Shown: positions 26,687 through 35,692 of the stretch, piece after piece
Layout of the letters: the number at the start of each line of letters is the position of its first letter
How positions within the stretch are numbered: the first letter of the stretch is position 1
Assembly (NCBI RefSeq): GCF_007066085.1
Contig: NZ_CP041405.1
Span: forward strand, 4,109,001 to 4,173,000
DNA: 64,000 nucleotides
Reading direction: 5' to 3'
Source: Paenibacillus thiaminolyticus
GTDB lineage: Bacteria > Bacillota > Bacilli > Paenibacillales > Paenibacillaceae
The notes under the pieces: generated by a model
Seen by the model: only the letters and a program-made list of their open reading frames with translations
Databases searched by the model: none
What the model was told of the DNA's origin: nothing
Made by a program: the position numbers and the translations under genes

Positions 26687-28756
26687 ATGATGGACTATCG
26701 CGTAATCAAAGAAGGCGAGCTGTTTTTCCTGACAGGTCTGGATGGAGATATCGTCGCTGGCGACGATCAGGGTCATGGATTGTATATGAAGGACACGCGT
26801 TATCTAAGCCGTATGGAAGTGTGGATTGACGGCGAGAAGCCGACACTGCTCTCTTCCGTTGGCGACAAGAGTTACTTGGCTTCCTTCCGATTGATGAAGG
26901 ACAAGAAGGATGAAGGAGCCATTGAAGTGCTGCGGGAGCGGTTTATTTATGACGGCATTTTATATGAGCGCTGCACGTTAACGAACTATTTTACGCATCC
27001 GGTCGAGTTTGAATTTTCGACCATCTTCGATGCGGATTTCCAGGACATGTTCCTGGTCCGGAAGTATCGCACCGGCGAAGTGGGCAAGCAGGAGGAGACG
27101 CGGGCGGGCGACCGGGAGTTGGCCCTGTCGTATCTCGGGGCCGACAATATTAGAAGAGGGACGCGCATCGCGTGGGATGCGGAAGGAACGGCGGATGCGA
27201 GCGGCACGGTGCGCTTCCCGCTGTCGTTGGACACACGCCAGAAGAAGGAGATTACGTTCTTCATCACTCCGACGTCGGATCATCATCCGGCAGCTGCACC
27301 ATTGACGTATGAAGAAGGGCTGCGGAAGCTCGAGGCATCTTATGTCCAATGGTACGAGAACAGCTCGAAGGTAAGCACGGATTCGGAACGATTCAACGGG
27401 CTGTTCCAGCGGGGGCTTCAAGATCTGCGCATGCTGACGACCGATGTCGGTTATGGCGATACGACGGTGGCGGGACTGCCGTGGTTCGCCGTCCCGTTCG
27501 GAAGAGACAGTCTGATCACGGCGCTGTTCATGCTGCCTGTCAATCCCGACATTGTCAAGGGCACGCTTAGAACGCTTGCGGCGTATCAGGGAGAAAAGGT
27601 CGATCCGTGGAGAGACGAGCAGCCGGGCAAGATTATGCATGAGATTCGGTTCGGGGAATTGGTGACCACGAAGCAATCGCCGTTCTCGCCATATTACGGC
27701 ACGGTGGATGCGACGCCGCTGTTCCTGGCCGTGCTCGGCGAGTACTACCGTTGGACGGGAGATCTCGCTCTCGTCGAGGAATTGAAGCCGAATGTCATCC
27801 GCGCGCTGGACTATATCGATTCCGCCCTGGAAGCGGGCTCCGGATTCGTCGCTTACCGTCAGGAGGCGGAGAAGGGATTCCCGAATCAAGGATGGAAGGA
27901 CTCGGCGAACTCTATCGTGCACCGCTCCGGCGAATATGCGGAAGCTCCGATCGCATTGTCCGAGGTGCAAGGCTACGTCTATCAGGCCAAGAAATCGCTT
28001 GCTCCGATTGTGGCTGTCATGGGCGAAGCCGAGTGGGGGCAGCGATTGGAGGAGGAAGCGGAGCAGCTGCGCGCGCGCTTCGAGTCTTCCTTCTGGATGG
28101 AAGACGAGCAATGCTATGCGATTGCGCTCGACAAGGATCAACGCCAGGTCCACAGCGTCACCTCCAATCCGGGCCATCTGCTGATGACCGGCTTGCCGGA
28201 GGCTTCCAGGGCGAAGGGACTGTCCCAGCGCTTGATGAAGGACGATATGTTCAACGGATACGGTATCCGTACGATGAGCACGGATGCGGCAGGCTACTAT
28301 CCGATGAGCTATCATAACGGCAGCGTCTGGCCGCATGACAATGCGATGATTCTGCTCGGATTGGGCAAGCTCGGCTTCAAGCAAGAGGCGGGACGAGTCA
28401 TATCGGGCCTGATCGAGGCTTCTTCCTTCTTCGAATATCAGCGGCTGCCTGAATTGTTCTGCGGCTATGGATCCGAGACCGGCCATCCGGTCCCTTATCC
28501 GACGACATGCTCTCCGCAGGCCTGGTCCGCGGGAACGTCGATCGTCTTCCTGCAGGCCATGCTCGGATTGTACCCGGATGCCGCGAAGCGGGAGATCGCG
28601 CTCTCGCCGTTCCTTCCGGAAGGAATGGATCAATTGAAGGCCGAGCGCATCGCCATCGGTTCGGGTCATCTGTCGGTAAGCGTCACCCGCCGCGAGGGCG
28701 AGTCGTTCACCGTTGAGGTTTTGGAGAATACAACGGGATTTGAATTGATTCCATAA
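26687..28756 (+). CDS. Amylo-alpha-1,6-glucosidase-type glycosidase
   Basis: A 689-residue protein without signal peptide. The N-terminal 200 residues match the GDE_N_bis module (GLYMKDTRYLSRMEVWIDG); the rest is an (alpha/alpha)6 barrel of the glycogen-debranching type, with AVPFGRDSLITALFMLP, TVDATPLFLAVLGEY, and YHNGSVWPHDNAMIL, where the catalytic acidic residues reside. Such proteins have been named debranching enzymes but often act on plant or plasmid-borne oligosaccharides. ATG 26687 or 26690 is preceded by GGGAG. It is the last gene of the sugar operon; a hairpin closes it at 28768-28828. Confidence 0.88.
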   Translation: MMDYRVIKEGELFFLTGLDGDIVAGDDQGHGLYMKDTRYLSRMEVWIDGEKPTLLSSVGDKSYLASFRLMKDKKDEGAIEVLRERFIYDGILYERCTLTNYFTHPVEFEFSTIFDADFQDMFLVRKYRTGEVGKQEETRAGDRELALSYLGADNIRRGTRIAWDAEGTADASGTVRFPLSLDTRQKKEITFFITPTSDHHPAAAPLTYEEGLRKLEASYVQWYENSSKVSTDSERFNGLFQRGLQDLRMLTTDVGYGDTTVAGLPWFAVPFGRDSLITALFMLPVNPDIVKGTLRTLAAYQGEKVDPWRDEQPGKIMHEIRFGELVTTKQSPFSPYYGTVDATPLFLAVLGEYYRWTGDLALVEELKPNVIRALDYIDSALEAGSGFVAYRQEAEKGFPNQGWKDSANSIVHRSGEYAEAPIALSEVQGYVYQAKKSLAPIVAVMGEAEWGQRLEEEAEQLRARFESSFWMEDEQCYAIALDKDQRQVHSVTSNPGHLLMTGLPEASRAKGLSQRLMKDDMFNGYGIRTMSTDAAGYYPMSYHNGSVWPHDNAMILLGLGKLGFKQEAGRVISGLIEASSFFEYQRLPELFCGYGSETGHPVPYPTTCSPQAWSAGTSIVFLQAMLGLYPDAAKREIALSPFLPEGMDQLKAERIAIGSGHLSVSVTRREGESFTVEVLENTTGFELIP

Positions 28757-28767
28757 GGCAATATTGT

Positions 28768-28828
28768 GCACCCCTTAGAATCGCATGGGCCTCTTGTCGG
28801 GCCTTTGCGAAGGCATTCTAAGGGGTGC
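28768..28828. terminator. Bidirectional hairpin between the sugar operon and trpS
   Basis: GCACCCCTTAGAAT and ATTCTAAGGGGTGC are perfect 14-base arms; an inner CGCA..GGCC / GGCC..TGCG stem extends it. There is no T-run, and it sits between two convergent genes. The outer arm resembles the terminator after the YebC-like gene. Confidence 0.6.
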
Positions 28829-28855
28829 CTGCTTATGGCTTAATGTGCCGGAACA

Positions 28856-29848
28856 CTAACGTTTAAAATAATTCAACCTCATTGCCTCGCGCACCTCCAG
28901 CATCGTTTCCTTCGCGGCGAGACGCGCCTTTTCCGTACCTGCGATCATGATCTCGTCGATTCGTCCGGGATGCTTTAGATAGTCTGTTCTGCGCTCTCTC
29001 ATTGGTTCGAGCAGATTGTTAATGCTTTGGGCTATTTTTTGTTTGCATTCGGCGCAACCGATTTGTCCCTTGGAGCAGCTATCATAGATCTCGTCGGCTC
29101 CTTCCTTGCGGAATGCTTGATGATAACTATATATTGGACATACCTCGGGATGGCCGGGGTCGTTTTTATGGATGCGGGCCGGATCGGTTTTCGCCCGTTT
29201 CATTTTTTCCTTAACCTCTCCAGCCGTCGAATCGAGCGGCAGCGCATTGCCGAGGCTTTTGCTCATCTTATGATTGCCGTCCAGCCCGACGAGGCGAGGC
29301 ACGTCGCCTACCAACGCTCGCGGTTCCGGCAAGACCGGCCGGTATAACTGGTTGAACCGGCGCACGATTTTCCTCGTCTGTTCCATCACAGGCAACTGAT
29401 CTTCCCCGACAGGGACGAGCGTCGCCTTGCAAAAAGTAATATCCGCCGTCTGACTGACCGGATAGCCGAGGAAACCATAGTACATCTCTTGGTAGCCCCG
29501 ATCCTTGGCTTCGGATTTGATCGTCGGATTGTGGCGCAGCGAATTGACGGTGACGAACATCGAAAAATAGGCGGTTAGCTCCGCGATCTCCGGGATAAGG
29601 GATTGCACGAAAATGGTCGCTTTTTCCGGATCGATTCCGGCCGCCAAGTAATCGAGTGCCACGTTGCGCAAATGGCCCTGCAGCAGTTCGGGGTGCTCGA
29701 AGTGAGTCGTCAGCGCCTGCACATCCGCCAGGATGAGGTAGGTGTCGAATTGATGCTGCAGCTCGACCCGATTTTTGAGGCTGCCGGCGTAATGGCCAAG
29801 GTGAAGCTTGCCGGTTACCCGATCTCCCGTTAATATACGCTCTTGCAT
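28856..29848 (-). CDS. trpS: Tryptophanyl-tRNA synthetase
   Basis: A 330-residue class I synthetase of usual length. The HIGH-like box is GKLHLGHYAG and the KMSKS loop is present as HKMSKSLGNA. It charges tRNA-Trp in the cytoplasm. A long insert after the KMSKS loop includes a C-x-x-C pair (GQIGCAECKQ), common in the bacterial type. The ATG lies after GAGGAAT. It is controlled by the T-box leader at 29939-30223, so its level rises when uncharged tRNA-Trp accumulates. Confidence 0.97.
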   Translation of the reverse strand: MQERILTGDRVTGKLHLGHYAGSLKNRVELQHQFDTYLILADVQALTTHFEHPELLQGHLRNVALDYLAAGIDPEKATIFVQSLIPEIAELTAYFSMFVTVNSLRHNPTIKSEAKDRGYQEMYYGFLGYPVSQTADITFCKATLVPVGEDQLPVMEQTRKIVRRFNQLYRPVLPEPRALVGDVPRLVGLDGNHKMSKSLGNALPLDSTAGEVKEKMKRAKTDPARIHKNDPGHPEVCPIYSYHQAFRKEGADEIYDSCSKGQIGCAECKQKIAQSINNLLEPMRERRTDYLKHPGRIDEIMIAGTEKARLAAKETMLEVREAMRLNYFKR

Positions 29849-29938
29849 AGAGATTCCTCCTTATGATCTGCCATACTTCTGCTTCACTGGAGAACCACCA
29901 GCCGTCATCCATGACCATCACCCCCTGTGCAAAATAAA

Positions 29939-30223
29939 CAAAAAAACCCCGTCAGCAAAGGACGAGGTTATCGTGGTACCACCTTCATTAATCGCCGCAG
30001 CGATTCACTCTTGCGTACGGAAGGAACATCTTCCTTCGATACGCCTCTCATGATAACGGAGAGAGAATCCCGGCCACGCCTACTCCCAGGTTCAGCGAAG
30101 CGACTCAGAAGCCCATTCGGCATCAGGCGAGGATCGGTTCACAGCAGCCACCGACTCTCTGGACCTCGATCTCTGATACGTACTTGCTCTTCTTCCATGT
30201 CGTTAATTTGGATACATATGTTG
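29939..30223 (-). ncRNA. T-box riboswitch, tryptophan-specific leader
   Basis: Read on the minus strand, the leader contains an AGTA bulge in GGGAGTAGG, a TGTGAACC turn, the antiterminator core AAGGTGGTACCACG (29972-29985), and then a terminator stem ACCTCGTC / GACGGGGT ending in seven Ts (29940-29946). A Trp codon TGG sits in GAATGGGC (30113-30115 on the plus strand as CCA), well placed as the specifier. When uncharged tRNA-Trp binds, the antiterminator replaces the terminator and trpS is read. The exact 5' end is inferred from the promoter. Confidence 0.92.
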
Positions 30224-30229
30224 GACATG

Positions 30230-30258
30230 ATTTTACACCGGTATGATGCCGGAGTCAA
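30230..30258 (-). promoter_or_regulatory. Promoter of trpS
   Basis: Minus strand TTGACT (30253-30258), 17 bases, TAAAAT (30230-30235). This places the transcript start near 30223, at the head of the T-box leader. Confidence 0.8.
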
Positions 30259-30395
30259 TCCGGGGCACATTCTGTTCCGCGTAAGCAGGATAAATCAATC
30301 GGTTGGAGAATATATCAACACTGGATAATAAAGGATGTTCCCGATGGCAATTAGGTTAGAGCGATTAGATGTTTTTTTCAGAGGAGGCGTGATCC

Positions 30396-30944
30396 ATGAA
30401 TATTGTGGCCCTTGTTGGCAGTAACCGCAAAGAGTCTTATAATTCGAAGCTGGCTGCCTATATGCAAAAAAGGTATCAGGAGCGAATCGATATCGAGATC
30501 GTCAGCATCAAGGAGCTCCCCTTCTACAATCAAGATATTGAAAACAATCCGCCGGCCGAGGTAAAGGAATTCGTTAAAAAGGTGGGCATGGCAGATGCCG
30601 TCCTATGGGTGACGCCGGAGTATAACTACTCCATTCCGAGCGTATTGAAAAATGCGATTGACTGGCTGTCCCGCGGGGAGAAGGTGTTGGTGGGCAAGCC
30701 ATCCTGGATCGTCGGCGCTTCGATGGGCACATTGGGAACCGTGCGGGCCCAGGAACATTTGCGCGATATTTTGTTCTCGCCGGGCGTGTCTTCTCCTCTT
30801 CTTCCCGGGAATGAAGTGTATGTCGGCACCGTTCATGAGAAAATTGACGATAGCGGGACATTGATCCATGAGCCGACCATCGCGTTTCTCGATTCGGTCG
30901 TTGCTAATTTCGTAGCATGGTACAATAAGCATTATGCCAAGTAG
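30396..30944 (+). CDS. NADPH-dependent FMN reductase
   Basis: A 182-residue flavodoxin-like protein. The N terminus VALVGSNRKESYNSKLA is the phosphate-binding loop for FMN; VTPEYNYSIPSVLKNAIDWLSRG is the family's substrate/flavin motif, followed by the GASMGTLGTVRAQ loop. It reduces FMN or quinones, azo compounds or metals such as chromate; the exact acceptor is not visible. GGAGGCGTGATCC precedes the ATG. It stands alone, 138 bases after the promoter of the divergent trpS. Confidence 0.92.
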   Translation: MNIVALVGSNRKESYNSKLAAYMQKRYQERIDIEIVSIKELPFYNQDIENNPPAEVKEFVKKVGMADAVLWVTPEYNYSIPSVLKNAIDWLSRGEKVLVGKPSWIVGASMGTLGTVRAQEHLRDILFSPGVSSPLLPGNEVYVGTVHEKIDDSGTLIHEPTIAFLDSVVANFVAWYNKHYAK

Positions 30945-31165
30945 AACCAGCAAATGGAAATGAATTCGGGTGCAGCGCTCCGGTTTGTGGCCGGGGCGTT
31001 GTTCATTTCAAATATGGCCGTACGCAAGGCACTCAGCGAGCAGGGCAAGGGATCGCTTATGTTCGGGGTGCTTTTTCGTGATGAGGGCGTATCCAATATT
31101 AGGGTTAGATGATAAACTTAAGGGGGTTGAGCTTGCCAGTGTAAAATAGATATAAGGAGTCTCTT

Positions 31166-31696
31166 ATGGAAACGTATTATTACACCCGTCCATTGCTTAA
31201 GATGTCAACAGCTCTGATATCAATCGAAGATGATGGCGGCAATGCAGTCGGCTCTTTTCGCCGAATATTTACGACGCGGACAAATAAAGCAGTAAGCTGG
31301 GTGGTTGATAACTGGCAATTGAGCCTTGAAGGACGAGATATCCACTCGGAGCGGCATATAAAAATTATGGACAGCAGCCCATGGCTTGGGCGCATGAAAT
31401 GGACGATAATGACGATGCATGAAGGCTGTGAGAGCTTGTCTTGCTTAAAGGATCGGACAAAGATTGCAACACATCCCCGGTTGATATGGACAAATGAAGG
31501 GCGTGAGTATGTCATCTCCAAAGATCCGCTGAACAGGACGACAACCATAACAGATTCCGATAGCCATGCTGTTGTGGGAGAGATTGCGAAGGTTCCGGGA
31601 GGCAAGCTGAATCAACGGGAACTCGTACTCTTCGAGGATGCATTATGTCCGATCGCACTGCCTTGTATAGACCATATCATGAGGATGATATATTGA
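31166..31696 (+). CDS. Tubby C-terminal-like domain protein
   Basis: A soluble 176-residue protein made of alternating beta strands: YYYTRPLLKMSTALISIEDDG, then a repeated pattern of basic strands. It resembles the LURP/tubby-like proteins of Firmicutes (YxjI type), which have a twelve-strand barrel around a helix, but I see no single proof motif. The role of these is unknown. A weak AAGGAGTC site lies upstream of the ATG. The next gene begins 18 bases after its stop, suggesting a joint transcript. Confidence 0.55.
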   Translation: METYYYTRPLLKMSTALISIEDDGGNAVGSFRRIFTTRTNKAVSWVVDNWQLSLEGRDIHSERHIKIMDSSPWLGRMKWTIMTMHEGCESLSCLKDRTKIATHPRLIWTNEGREYVISKDPLNRTTTITDSDSHAVVGEIAKVPGGKLNQRELVLFEDALCPIALPCIDHIMRMIY

Positions 31697-31714
31697 GCAG
31701 CAAGGAGGGACTCG

Positions 31715-32536
31715 ATGCAATCATGGCCGATATCTGCATCGCAAATTGTACGAGTAAAGAGAAGTGATATGGTGGACAACATGACGTCGAGAGAAAAAAT
31801 CGCCGCCAAAGCGGTCATGCTTAGAAATATGTATGAAAAAGGCCTGTTGGGCGGAGAAGTGATGCCCGAAGATGCGAATCCAGGCTTGCCCAAAGGTTCG
31901 GCTTTGAATTATTTGTACTTCACCTTGCCTATGGCCTTGAATTATCAACGCAACTCCTACACGCTGTGGAAGTCGGCCCTCCAATCTTATATGGATGAGG
32001 CGACGGCGGGAATCTATGCCCCCCATTATGTTGCTTCCATCGATGAAGATACACTGAGAGAGATGCTGGTCAAATATAAAGTAGCGCTTCAGCCTGTAAA
32101 GCAATGCGCGGCTTGGATGACATTATGCCGCATCTTCGTTCGCCATTTTGAAGGCGATATACGCAACTTGTTCATCAGGTGCAACTGGAGTATCTCGAAC
32201 ATTCTCGAATATATCCAAAAGACCCACAAGAAAGAGTTCCCCTATTTAAGCGGTCCGAAAATAAGCAATTATTGGTTATATGTGATCGCAAATTATACCG
32301 ACGCTTCATTTTCTGATTTGGATGCTCTCTCGATCGCACCAGACACTCATGTCATCCAAGCGACCGTCCGTTTGCAAATGATTGAGGAAAGTGAAACGAA
32401 GAAGAATAACATACAGGAGATAGTGAATCAGGCGTGGAAGGAGGCGCTGTCCGGGACAGAGCTGTCGCTTATCGATCTTCATACGCCGCTATGGTTGTGG
32501 AGCCGCAACGGTTTTCGGGAACTGGTGGAGTGTTAA
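31715..32536 (+). CDS. HhH-GPD-like DNA glycosylase candidate
   Basis: A 273-residue helical protein. The region FPYLSGPKISNYWLYVI followed 35 residues on by APDTHVIQATVRL matches the helix-hairpin-helix glycosylase pattern, with Lys in the hairpin and Asp in DTHV as candidate catalytic residues of an AP-lyase type enzyme. The remaining parts have no family motif I recognise. The ATG has a perfect AAGGAGGG five bases upstream, so the first ATG is used in spite of the in-frame ATGs at 31769 and 31781. Base preference cannot be predicted. Confidence 0.6.
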   Translation: MQSWPISASQIVRVKRSDMVDNMTSREKIAAKAVMLRNMYEKGLLGGEVMPEDANPGLPKGSALNYLYFTLPMALNYQRNSYTLWKSALQSYMDEATAGIYAPHYVASIDEDTLREMLVKYKVALQPVKQCAAWMTLCRIFVRHFEGDIRNLFIRCNWSISNILEYIQKTHKKEFPYLSGPKISNYWLYVIANYTDASFSDLDALSIAPDTHVIQATVRLQMIEESETKKNNIQEIVNQAWKEALSGTELSLIDLHTPLWLWSRNGFRELVEC

Positions 32537-32576
32537 TGCGCCCTATAACGAGCTCGTAGCAAAATCCTGCGATAAT

Positions 32577-33326
32577 CAGGCTGTTGGAAAACCCCTGTTT
32601 TTTGCGAAGGGGTGGAAATGTCCATTTACATAATTAAAACTTGGCACTCAAAATTGTTTCTACTGAGAGACGAGCTCACTATATAAAAATGAAGTGGCGA
32701 AAATTCTCATGGACTTCTCAACGGCCTGATTTTACGGGATCCAAGAGACCGCGTCGGATCCGGGGGCATTATCGTCTTCAGGAAGCATCATTGCCTTCTG
32801 GAGGCATCGTTGCCTCCTGGGGCTTGAACGTGTGGAGGGAATTGCTGCTATTTTACAGGAATTTCGGCTCAATGACCCACATCCCGAGGAATTGCTGCAA
32901 ATCTACATCATTTTAGGCCCTTTTGCTTCAAGTCGAAGCGAAACGGGTCAAATTCCTGCAGTTTTGCAGGATTCCCTTTCTGGTCAAGTCGTCCATATCG
33001 AATTGCTGTATTTGCGCAGGATTTCGCTTGCTGTACAGGTGTAGAAATCGTGCAGTTTTGCAGATTTCTCTTACCGAATAGGCGTGTCTGGAGAAATCGT
33101 GCAGTTTTGCGGATTTCGCCTAGCAGATAGACGTGTCTAGGGAAATGGTGCAGTTTTCAGGCCGTTGGAAACCTCCTGTTTTTTACGAAGGGGTGGAGAT
33201 TGTCCATTTTCCTACTCAAAACTTGGAGCCATAGCGTTTTAAATCGATTTTTTCTACGGAGAGACGAGATCCACCACATAAAAAATAAAGTGCTGAAAAT
33301 TCCCCCGCACTTTCTCAACAGCCTGA
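32577..33326 (+). repeat. Dispersed composite repeat, copy B (complete)
   Basis: This is a full copy of 750 bases. The left unit (32577-32729) begins CAGGCTGTTGGAAAACCCC and ends CTTCTCAACGGCCTGA; its two ends are inverted. The core follows with GGGATCCAAGAGACCGCG, the GAGGCATCGTTGCCTCCTG stem and the palindrome ATTCCTGCA-GTTT-TGCAGGATT (about 32952). The right unit (33158-33326) is homologous to the left in the same orientation, with TTTAAATCGATTTTTTCTAC replacing part of it. Three related GTGCAGTTTTGC blocks precede the right unit. No transposase gene is present. Confidence 0.85.
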
Positions 33327-33571
33327 TGTTTGCAGGATTTTTTTATTGGAGAGGTGGGACCGGCAACAAAACTGCAATTTTGCAGGTTTTAGGGGAGTTC
33401 GCTCAAGGTTAAGAAGGAATTTTTTTTGACTATAAATTTGACTTTAATCAAGAATGTTTACCGTATACAAAAGTTTTTCGATACGATACAATGAGGTGGA
33501 GTGGAAACCGGGTCTGACGGCAAATGGTGTCGTTGGAGATGTATCAAATTGAATCGGAGGGAGGATGAGAG

Positions 33572-34288
33572 ATGACGATTGCGCAGGAAGCCCGTCTTCT
33601 GAAGCAGCCCGTGCGCAGAGACATCCTGACAATGCTGAAGCAGCAGGGGCCCATTGGCATTCAACCGCTGGCGGCTCAACTGAAGCTGACGTGCATCGCG
33701 GTGCGCAGGCATTTGTACGATCTGCAGAAAGGCGGGTATGTCCGCATTCAATTGACCCGCCCCAGCATCGGCAGGCCAGCCTATCTATATAGCTTGTCGG
33801 AGAAGGCAAGCGCGTTGTTCGTGAACAAATATGACGCGCTTGCGCTGGACTTGATTGAAGAGATGCAGGCCATGGCAGGCGATACGTTCGTGGAGCGGTT
33901 ATTCGAGCGGCGGAAGCGGAAGCTGATGCATCGATATACGAGCTTGCTGAAGGGACAGAAGCTGGAGCAGCGGGTACAGGCGCTGGCTGATATTCAGGAC
34001 CAGGAAGGCTATATGGCCAGGTGGGGACACAACTCTTGTGAATCGTTCTGGCTGGAAGAGGCCCATTGTCCGATTGCGCAGGTGGCTGCCAAGCATTCCC
34101 CGGCTTGCCAGTGCGAGCTGGCTTTGTTCGCAGAGCTGCTGCAAGCCGATGTGGAGCGGACGGAATGTATGGCCGAAGGCGGGCGCAAATGCATGTTCCG
34201 CATTACCGGGAAACCAACAGTCCCTGCCAGCCAGGAAGGCAAGGATGAAGAAGAGAGAATTCAGACGGGGGCGTCCGGTTCGAGGTGA
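33572..34288 (+). CDS. HTH transcriptional regulator with Cys-rich C-terminal domain (SufR-like)
   Basis: The regulator is 238 residues long. Residues 1-75 are a winged helix of the ArsR/DeoR kind (ILTMLKQQGPIGIQPLAAQL, recognition helix with IAVRRHLYDL, wing GRPAYLYSLS). The C-terminal half has cysteines at HNSCESFWLEEAHCPIA, SPACQCEL and TECMAEGGRKCMF, resembling SufR-type Fe-S sensors. If it binds a cluster it could respond to iron, oxygen or Fe-S status. GGAGGATGAGAG lies before the ATG. The J-domain gene overlaps its end by four bases. Function inferred. Confidence 0.75.
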   Translation: MTIAQEARLLKQPVRRDILTMLKQQGPIGIQPLAAQLKLTCIAVRRHLYDLQKGGYVRIQLTRPSIGRPAYLYSLSEKASALFVNKYDALALDLIEEMQAMAGDTFVERLFERRKRKLMHRYTSLLKGQKLEQRVQALADIQDQEGYMARWGHNSCESFWLEEAHCPIAQVAAKHSPACQCELALFAELLQADVERTECMAEGGRKCMFRITGKPTVPASQEGKDEEERIQTGASGSR

Positions 34289-35097
34289 AGAAGGATATGC
34301 AGAGCGGCAGAGAAGATGATTACATGGAAGGAGCCCAGTTCGCCAATCTGGGCGATACGAATGGCATCAAGGTGACTGAACCTTATATTGTCGAGTTCGT
34401 CCGGGCTCTGATGAACTTGAATAGGGGTTGGCAGAACAAAGTGAAGGCCGGCACCACCAAGCTGCAAATGGCCGTCCAGATCGGATCGAGCCTGAACGAA
34501 GAGCAGCAGGAACGGTTGATGGAGTTCTTGCAGGAGGTGCCGGTGCCGGAGAAGGATATGGGCAAGGTACTGCACGCGTTCGCATTGGATATGCCGGAAT
34601 GGGCGGTCCGGCAACTGCTCCGAATCTACAGGCTGGCGGACCGCATGAAGGCGACCCTGATCATGTATAACGATCTGATGGAGCAATTGGAGCAGATGAT
34701 GAGGGAATTCGAATTCGAGTTCTGGGAAGGCGGTCTCCCGCGCGAGGAGGAGCGGCTGGAGGCGATGCTGGAGCATATGCGCCATACGCTGTCCGAGCTG
34801 GCCGATCAGGCTCCACGCCGGGAGAAGTCGTATAACCGTTCTTATGGCGACAGCTCCTCGAACTCATGGGAGCATCGCCAGGCGGGGGCCATGTCTTATC
34901 ATGTGCTTATCGGGGCTCCTGAAGAAGCGGATGACAAGCAGGTGCGGAAGCAGTCGAAAAAGCTGCTGAAGCTGCTCCATCCCGATCATGGAGGCAGCGC
35001 CTATCTGTTCGATTGGGTGAAGAAAGCATATGATGCTTATAGCGCCAATAGCGGGCCGGACAAAAAAGGGGAGCGGAGTGCGGAGAGGCGGCAATGA
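34285..35097 (+). CDS. Protein with a C-terminal J domain
   Basis: A 270-residue protein, GTG start overlapping the regulator's stop (ATG 34324 is an alternative). The first 200 residues are helical and unfamiliar: a repeated Glu/Arg-rich helix region with EQQERLMEFLQEVPVPEKD. The last 65 residues match a DnaJ domain (YHVLIGAPEEADDKQVRKQSKKLLKLLHPDHGG) with an intact HPD. J domains recruit Hsp70/DnaK. Having it at the C terminus, not the N terminus, is uncommon in bacteria. The co-transcribed regulator suggests a stress or Fe-S link, but this is inference. Confidence 0.75.
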   Translation: MKKDMQSGREDDYMEGAQFANLGDTNGIKVTEPYIVEFVRALMNLNRGWQNKVKAGTTKLQMAVQIGSSLNEEQQERLMEFLQEVPVPEKDMGKVLHAFALDMPEWAVRQLLRIYRLADRMKATLIMYNDLMEQLEQMMREFEFEFWEGGLPREEERLEAMLEHMRHTLSELADQAPRREKSYNRSYGDSSSNSWEHRQAGAMSYHVLIGAPEEADDKQVRKQSKKLLKLLHPDHGGSAYLFDWVKKAYDAYSANSGPDKKGERSAERRQ

Positions 35098-35446
35098 GGC
35101 TGTCTCTCCATTTTTTCATGCAGGGCGAGAACCGGGAATCCGTTTGAATATTTTTACATAATCTACTACAATATTTGGCAAGACGAAGGGAAGGCAGCAG
35201 GTTCTATCCTTGGAATAAATAAGGTGTCTATCGAAGCGATATGTAAAGGCGACGTATCGTGGTGAGTATGCGGGAAGCCAGGGAACGGGCATTTTTCAGT
35301 CGTTTTTTACAATCGGGATCCGGTGAAAGTGTCGCTTGCTCTGTTATTCACTCTGAGTATCGTCGCGGTCATTCTTGTTTTATATCAAAAGCAACGAAGA
35401 AGCGTTAGGAAATAAGGCGAAGCATCGCAATAAAGAGGGCTGAACG
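35098..35446 (+). other. Intergenic region with a possible 30-residue membrane ORF
   Basis: The only candidate in this 349-base gap is 35323-35415 (GTG start), encoding 30 residues: one hydrophobic helix (LALLFTLSIVAVILVLY) followed by a basic tail QKQRRSVRK. The ribosome site is weak (GGGAT). It is either a real single-span small protein or a relic like its downstream neighbours. Confidence 0.3.
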
Positions 35447-35644
35447 ATGAACATTTATTTCGGCATCAAATATGTTGATGATTTTTCCAACCGGCATGTC
35501 ATTGAATCAATCCTCTCCGTGCTGGAGCAACAACTTGGGCATCAAGCGAGCTGTATTGTCCGGGATGTGGAGGAATGGGGGCGTCGATCCTTTTCGCCTG
35601 CGGAGTTGATGCAGAAGACATTCGAAATCATGGACTCGGGATAG
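35447..35644 (+). pseudogene. Truncated nucleoside-2-deoxyribosyltransferase-like gene
   Basis: The 65 residues (MNIYFGIKYVDDFSNRH ... IVRDVEEWGRRSFSPAELM..TFEIMDSG) match the first half of small proteins of the nucleoside 2-deoxyribosyltransferase/TIR-like superfamily, which usually go on to a Ser-Asp-Leu-Ile-Asp and a Gly-Glu-Ala-Gly motif. Here a TAG follows at once and no later part is found. Thus it is a 5' fragment. A normal ATG and GAACG-type upstream site remain. Confidence 0.5.
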
Positions 35645-35692
35645 GATCGACTTGGAGATGAAACTGGCGGCAGTCCTGAAACGGAGGTGCGT

